A stretch of DNA of 19,218 bases from an uncultured Eggerthella sp. (GTDB lineage Bacteria; Actinomycetota; Coriobacteriia; Coriobacteriales; Eggerthellaceae): assembly GCA_900538545.1 (NCBI GenBank), contig UPYK01000023.1, positions 1-19,218 on the forward strand, in the 5' to 3' direction. Within the stretch, counting starts at the first letter, position 1. Each line of letters starts with the position of its first letter. The translations under genes were made by a program, and so were the position numbers. The notes below the pieces were generated by a model. That model had not been told where the DNA came from, did no database searches, and saw nothing but the letters and a program-made list of their open reading frames with translations. Of the stretch, positions 15,358 through 19,218 are shown piece by piece.

Positions 15358-16314
15358 ATGATCACCTATTATCGAACGAACCATGGCGCGCTCGAAACCA
15401 TCGATAAACCCGAACCAGGCTGCTGGATCAACGTATACGAGCCCACCGAAAAGGAATTTAGCTGGCTCAGTCAGAGCCTGGACATCTCTCCCAACTTCCT
15501 GAGCAAAGCCTTCGACGAAGAGGAATCGGCCCATGCAGATGTCGATCCTGATAATGATCAGGTGCTCGTTATCGTCGACTGCCCGTATGTCGTTTCGGAA
15601 GACTGCCAGCACGGCAAGAAGATCACCCAGTACGATACGCTACCGATTTCGTTCATCTTCATCCCCAAGGAGAAGTACTTGCTCACGCTCAGCCTTCATC
15701 ACAACGAGTACCTCGATGAATTCGCGAAGAAGAAGGGCAGCACGATCGACACAGCGCACCCCCAGCAGTTCCTCCTAAAGACGCTCCTTTTCATCTGCGA
15801 GGTCTATCTTCATAGCCTGCGCGTGATCAATCGCCAGATCCACGAGTATGAAAAGCTCCTGCGCAAGCGCATCAACGACTCCGACCTGCTGGTCATGCTC
15901 GATTTCGAGAAATCGCTGATCTACTTCACCACCTCGCTCCAAGGGTTGCGCGCAACGGTTTCGCATGTTGAATTCAAAGAAACGGTTCACATCACCTCTG
16001 ATGAAGATGAACTGCTCGATAACGTGAAGATCGAGATCGCACAAGCAAGCGAGATGTGCAATATCTATACCGACATCCTCGAAGGGATCACCGATGCCTT
16101 CTCGAACGTGCTCAACAACAATCTGAACACCACCATGCGTATCTTGACCGGCATCACCATCATCCTCGCGATGCCCACGATCATCTTCAGCTTCTACGGC
16201 ATGAATGTTGCAGGCCTGCCCCTCGCTGAACTGTGGTGGTACCCCGTTCTATTAGCGGTCATCCTCTGCGTGATCGTATTCCTCGTGCTGAAATACACCC
16301 GCATCCTGAAATAA
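15358..16314 (+). CDS. corA: CorA-family divalent metal transporter
   Basis: The 318-residue inner-membrane protein should form a pentameric Mg2+/Co2+ channel with a large cytosolic N-terminal domain and two C-terminal membrane helices. The N-terminal CWINVYEPTEKEFSWL is typical of the family. So are the long stalk helix region (residues about 150-260, rich in charged heptads) and the selectivity motif YGMN at about 280-283. A final helix runs to LKYTRILK. An upstream in-frame start exists, but the ATG at 15358 has AAGGAG 5 bp before it. A weak terminator follows at 16323-16339. The symbol reflects the family; the transported ion is inferred. Confidence 0.88.
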   Translation: MITYYRTNHGALETIDKPEPGCWINVYEPTEKEFSWLSQSLDISPNFLSKAFDEEESAHADVDPDNDQVLVIVDCPYVVSEDCQHGKKITQYDTLPISFIFIPKEKYLLTLSLHHNEYLDEFAKKKGSTIDTAHPQQFLLKTLLFICEVYLHSLRVINRQIHEYEKLLRKRINDSDLLVMLDFEKSLIYFTTSLQGLRATVSHVEFKETVHITSDEDELLDNVKIEIAQASEMCNIYTDILEGITDAFSNVLNNNLNTTMRILTGITIILAMPTIIFSFYGMNVAGLPLAELWWYPVLLAVILCVIVFLVLKYTRILK

Positions 16315-16322
16315 CACCGCGG

Positions 16323-16339
16323 ACCCTAGAGGGTTTTTC
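16323..16339 (+). terminator. Weak terminator after corA
   Basis: ACCC pairs with GGGT around TAGA (one more A/T pair is possible) and is followed by TTTTTCTTC. The stem is only 4-5 bp, so termination may be partial. On the minus strand the region shows no T-tract, so it does not obviously terminate the facing symporter gene. Confidence 0.45.
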
Positions 16340-16383
16340 TTCGCGCGCTCGCTCTTATATTCGTGCGCACTATTAAAGAAGGG

Positions 16384-17799
16384 CTACTTCGACTCAACGA
16401 TGGGGATCGGCGTCTTGTCCTCTTCATCGAGGTTGCCGTCGTAGACGTAGTATTTCGTTTCGCGCGCGATGAGCCCTGAGAGCAACAACACCATGATGAT
16501 GTTCGGGATAGCCATGAGCGCATTGCCGATATCGGATATCACCCACACCATATCGCCGATGCCGATCGCCCCCAAGAACGCCGCTGCCACATAGAGGATC
16601 TGATAGGGCAAGATCGCATGCTTGCCGAACAGATAGGTGATGGCGCGGCTACCATAGTAGGACCACCCCAGAATGGTCGAGTACGAGAATGCGACCATGC
16701 CCACCACCAAGAGCGGCGTGCCCAGATAAGGGATCTGCGCGAAGGCAAGGCTTGCAAGCTGAGCACCCGAGAAGATGGTCGGGTTGTTCAGAATCTCCTC
16801 TTGAATGCCCGGATACGCAAGCATCGTCGAAACGAGCACGATGCCGGTGAGCGCGCAGATGACCACGGTCGACCAGAACGTTCCCGTCATCGCGATGAGC
16901 GACTGCTCAGCAGGATTCTTTGTCTTCGCCGCCGCCGCGATGATCGGTGCTGAACCAAGACCCGACTCGTTCGAGAAGAGCCCGCGCGCGCACCCGAACT
17001 GGAGCGCCACCATGATGCCCGAGCCCACTGCGCCTCCAAAGGCAGCCTTCGCCGTGAACGCGCATTCGAAGATGAGTACGAGCGCATCCCACAGGTACGC
17101 CCAGTTCAACGCCAGGATGATCACGCAGCCAAGGGCGTAGCCGATCGCCATGACCGGCACCAGGCGCTCGCAAACATCAGAGATGATCTTCACGCCGCCG
17201 AAGATGACCGCCGCGACCAACACCACGATCACGATGCCGATGATCCACGGCTCGACCTGAAGACCGCTCGACGTCATGATACCCGTCATCGCCGATGCCT
17301 GCACTGCCGATCCCGTGCCGATCGCCGCTATCGCCGCAAAGAGAGCGAATGCGACCGCACCTATGCGCGCGTACCAGGGCACCTTGCCATTCTTCGTGAA
17401 CCCACGCTGCCAGGCATACATAGCGCCGCCCAGCATGTTGCCATTGTGATCCTTCACGCGATACTTGATCGCGACGAACACCTCGGAATACTTCGTAGCG
17501 ATGCCGAACACGCCCGTAAGCCACATCCAGAAGATCGCGCCAGGACCACCCGCCAGGATCGCCGTAGCCACGCCCACGATCGAACCAGTGCCGATGGTTG
17601 CCGCGAGCGCTGTGGCAAGCGCCCCGAAGGGAGAAATATCTCCTTCACCTTCGGTCTTTTTCAGCGACATCTTGATGGCTTGCGGAATCTTCCGCTGGAT
17701 GAACCGCGTGCGGAACGTGAGGAAGATGTGCGATCCCAAAAGAAGAACGATCATCGCAGGCCCCCAAACGAAGGCATCGATCTGTTCAAGAATCTCCAT
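16384..17799 (-). CDS. Sodium:alanine/glycine symporter (AGCS family)
   Basis: The 471-residue protein imports alanine or glycine with Na+ across the cytoplasmic membrane. Family signatures are clear: ATIGTGSIVGVATAILAGGPGAIFWM near residue 67-92 and TKYSEVFVAIKYR. FGCARGLFSNESGLGSAPIIAAAA in the middle carries the conserved Asn and Gly-rich loop of the binding site. About ten to eleven hydrophobic segments are present and the tail is charged (DEEDKTPIP). The frame is open upstream, but the ATG at 17799 has AAGGGA 7 bp before it and starts the family-typical MEILEQIDAFVWGP. It is divergent from cysK and convergent with corA. The exact amino acid cannot be read from sequence. Confidence 0.92.
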   Translation of the reverse strand: MEILEQIDAFVWGPAMIVLLLGSHIFLTFRTRFIQRKIPQAIKMSLKKTEGEGDISPFGALATALAATIGTGSIVGVATAILAGGPGAIFWMWLTGVFGIATKYSEVFVAIKYRVKDHNGNMLGGAMYAWQRGFTKNGKVPWYARIGAVAFALFAAIAAIGTGSAVQASAMTGIMTSSGLQVEPWIIGIVIVVLVAAVIFGGVKIISDVCERLVPVMAIGYALGCVIILALNWAYLWDALVLIFECAFTAKAAFGGAVGSGIMVALQFGCARGLFSNESGLGSAPIIAAAAKTKNPAEQSLIAMTGTFWSTVVICALTGIVLVSTMLAYPGIQEEILNNPTIFSGAQLASLAFAQIPYLGTPLLVVGMVAFSYSTILGWSYYGSRAITYLFGKHAILPYQILYVAAAFLGAIGIGDMVWVISDIGNALMAIPNIIMVLLLSGLIARETKYYVYDGNLDEEDKTPIPIVESK

Positions 17800-18030
17800 C
17801 ACGCATTCCCTTACCGCACTGATTGATAAACAAGAATTCAGCATAGCAGCCAAATCCGCTCATGCGCTCAACATTATCAGGAAAGGCGTTACCGCACACG
17901 AACAGACCATGCGATCTTTCGCCCAATCCCAGCACATTTGAAGCGCTCGCTATCCTCCGAACCATCGAACAGAGCTAAATCGGCTATGATTGAGTGAATG
18001 AAATCTCCCCTTCATGCATAAGGAATCATA
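17800..18030. promoter_or_regulatory. Divergent intergenic region between symporter and cysK
   Basis: I see no gene here. On the minus strand GATAAT (17873-17878) is a possible -10 for the symporter, with only a poor -35 (TTCGTG) about 18 bp upstream. On the plus strand TATGAT (17985-17990) could be the cysK -10, also without a good -35. The cysK ribosome site AAGGA lies 6 bp before its ATG. No T-box, SAM riboswitch or other known cysteine-related leader is recognisable in the roughly 40 nt after that -10. Confidence 0.35.
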
Positions 18031-18957
18031 ATGGTCTATCGCACAATCTTAGACGCGCTCGGCAATACCCCGCTGATCGAGCTCAACCATATGACCACGC
18101 CTGACCAGGCGCGCATCGTGGTGAAGTATGAAGGGTTGAATGTGGGTGGCTCGATCAAGACGCGCACTGCGCTCCAGATGATCGAAGGAGCCGAAACACG
18201 GGGGATCACCGGTCCCGATTCCATCATCGTTGAGCCTACCAGTGGCAACCAAGGCATTGGACTCGCGCTCGTCTGCGCGGTGAAGGGCTACAAAGCGGTG
18301 CTGATCATGCCCGATTCGGTCTCGCACGAACGCCATGAGCTCGTCAGGCAATACGGCGCAGAAGTCATCATGGTGCACGACGAAGGCGATATCGGCGAAT
18401 GCATTGCACGCTGCATCGCGCTCGCTAACGAAATGGCCGAAAACGACCCGCAGGTCTACATCCCTCAGCAGTTCGAGAACGCCGACAATCTCGTTGCGCA
18501 CGAAACAGGTACGGCGCAAGAGATCTTGCGCGATATCGATACGCCGATCGATGGATTCTGCGCGGGGTTCGGCACGGGCGGAACCATCTCAGGAGTTGGA
18601 CGCGTTTTACGTGAGGCCTATCCCGATCTTCAGATCTGGGTCGCCGAACCAGAGCATGCTGCTATTCTTTCAGGCGGCGAAATAGGCTCCCACCTGCAAC
18701 AAGGCATCGGCGATGGGCTCATTCCTGCTATCTTCGACGAAGGCATCTACGACCATATTTGCCTTATCTCCGATGAAGAGGCTCTCGAAACGAGCCGTGA
18801 GCTTGCGCGCAAAGAGGGTATTTTGTGCGGCATCTCCTCCGGCACCAATGTTGCTATCGCACGCCGCCTTGCAACGCACCTCGGCCCTGGTAAGACCGTC
18901 GTGACCATCCTCCCCGATACCGGCGAGCGCTACTTCTCCACCCCACTCTTTTCCTAA
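18031..18957 (+). CDS. cysK: Cysteine synthase A (O-acetylserine sulfhydrylase)
   Basis: This PLP enzyme makes cysteine from O-acetylserine and sulfide in the cytosol. The 308-residue chain has LGNTPLIEL at the N-terminus, the PLP lysine Lys43 in GGSIKTRTA, the substrate loop PTSGNQG (70-75), the phosphate-binding GTGGT (181-185) and GISSGTN near residue 273. Two positions differ from the commonest sequences: Thr after the PLP lysine, where Asp is usual (KDR), and Gln rather than Thr in SGNTG. Both lie near the active site and could affect substrate choice, so another beta-replacing enzyme of the CysK/CBS family is possible. The TAA stop overlaps the right copy of the 35-bp repeat. No standard terminator follows. 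Confidence 0.88.
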   Translation: MVYRTILDALGNTPLIELNHMTTPDQARIVVKYEGLNVGGSIKTRTALQMIEGAETRGITGPDSIIVEPTSGNQGIGLALVCAVKGYKAVLIMPDSVSHERHELVRQYGAEVIMVHDEGDIGECIARCIALANEMAENDPQVYIPQQFENADNLVAHETGTAQEILRDIDTPIDGFCAGFGTGGTISGVGRVLREAYPDLQIWVAEPEHAAILSGGEIGSHLQQGIGDGLIPAIFDEGIYDHICLISDEEALETSRELARKEGILCGISSGTNVAIARRLATHLGPGKTVVTILPDTGERYFSTPLFS

Positions 18958-18990
18958 GGTGACAAACTACCCAGTCGTTCGACATCTTTT
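18956..18990 (+). repeat. 35-bp conserved repeat head, right copy, abutting cysK stop
   Basis: It begins inside the TAA stop of cysK (TAAGGTGACAAACTACCC) and ends GTCGTTCGACATCTTTT. It matches the reverse complement of 87-121 at 34 of 35 bases. Both copies have the same orientation relative to the gene they follow, so they are inverted relative to each other across the window. The AGGTGAC at its start recurs at 19022-19028 and, inverted, at 19121-19127. Confidence 0.9.
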
Positions 18991-18991
18991 G

Positions 18992-19158
18992 TGGCTCGAT
19001 CAGCGCCGAGCGCGAGACACGAGGTGACCCGTTTCCCTGTTCGCGAATCTGCTTTTGCAGATTCGCTCATGCGTCACTGCTTTTCTCGGGTTTTATTAAT
19101 AACGAGAATGTCGGAAAAGAGTCACCTCGTCGCCTCACCCTCTCCGCTGATCGAGCCA
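18992..19158 (+). repeat. Long imperfect inverted repeat with branched apical hairpins (structured element)
   Basis: The outer arms TGGCTCGATCAGCG (18992-19005) and 19145-19158 are perfect complements (14 bp). Moving inward, GAG-CTC pairs at 19008-19010/19140-19142 and 19014-19016/19134-19136 bridge to a second perfect 10-bp stem, ACGAGGTGAC (19019-19028) with 19121-19130. The enclosed part carries a 10-bp perfect hairpin (19043-19066, GCGAATCTGC arm, TTTT loop) and a weaker TTCTCG/CGAGAA stem (19083-19088/19103-19108). This architecture fits a folded RNA or a MITE-like DNA element. No target-site duplication or protein-coding potential is evident. Confidence 0.75.
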
Positions 19159-19218
19159 GGTGTTTCCGGTCGAGCAAGCAGCTGAGCCCATGGGGTACTT
19201 AAATTACTCTGAGTCCGC
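19159..19218 (+). repeat. Right-edge tail with degenerate copy of the left-edge motif
   Basis: Positions 19190-19209 (ATGGGGTACTT then AAATTACTC) match the minus-strand motif at 37-57 at about 17 of 21 aligned positions with one gap. In the left copy this motif precedes the CTGTTC-flanked hairpin; here it follows the long inverted repeat. The modules are therefore arranged differently, or a second element begins here and continues past the window. Confidence 0.45.

Noticed and set aside
87..18990. Composite transposon flanked by inverted repeats
   Set aside because: The interval carries rpoD and the core fatty-acid operon, with no transposase or integrase. The repeats are better read as separate interspersed elements.

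Overview
This 19.2 kb window looks like core chromosome of a moderately GC-rich Gram-positive anaerobe, most likely a member of the actinobacterial class Coriobacteriia. The evidence is mixed and I infer rather than prove it. A Firmicutes-style type II fatty-acid operon (FabT-like MarR regulator, FabK enoyl reductase, fused AccD/AccA) sits near actinobacterial markers: a DUF2510 'GWYPDP' membrane protein and a principal sigma factor with a long Lys/Ala-rich N-terminus. No integrase, transposase, phage gene, tRNA, rRNA or CRISPR array is visible.

Layout. Positions 121-8979 (minus strand) form one tight operon, transcribed right to left: degV (FakB-like fatty-acid binder), fabT-like marR, acpP, fabK, fabD, fabG, fabF, fabZ and an 882-codon accD-accA fusion. 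Gaps are 50 bp or less and no internal terminator is visible. Compared with the well-known Lactobacillales operon it lacks fabH, accB and accC. The fusion carries an N-terminal region resembling a worn-down biotin-carboxylase N-domain. Upstream of degV lie a good intrinsic terminator (9060-9095), a 29-bp imperfect palindrome and a small zinc-ribbon, tail-anchored protein (9143-9487).

Positions 9632-13365 (minus) hold rlmKL and rpoD/sigA, joined by a TAATG stop/start overlap, with a plausible promoter at 13422-13450. A PAP2 phosphatase (13480-13983, minus) is divergent from a plus-strand cluster: a DUF2510 membrane protein, a YgjP-type metalloprotease and a CorA-type metal transporter. A sodium:alanine/glycine symporter (minus) and a cysteine synthase (plus) follow, divergently arranged.

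The least explained part is a set of intergenic repeats. A 35-bp sequence, 34/35 identical, starts within the stop codon of the accDA gene at the left edge and of cysK at the right edge, so the window is bounded by inverted copies. Outward of each copy are structured modules. One is a hairpin whose stem differs in sequence between the two copies while both stay perfectly paired and the flanks are conserved. Another is a degenerate ATGGGG-type motif. The cysK copy also contains a long imperfect inverted repeat of about 167 bp. A separate perfect 61-bp palindrome (9560-9620) lies just after rlmKL. These look like an interspersed family of structured elements placed after stop codons. I do not recognise it as a named family. 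If the window is a whole contig, such repeats would also explain where assembly stopped.
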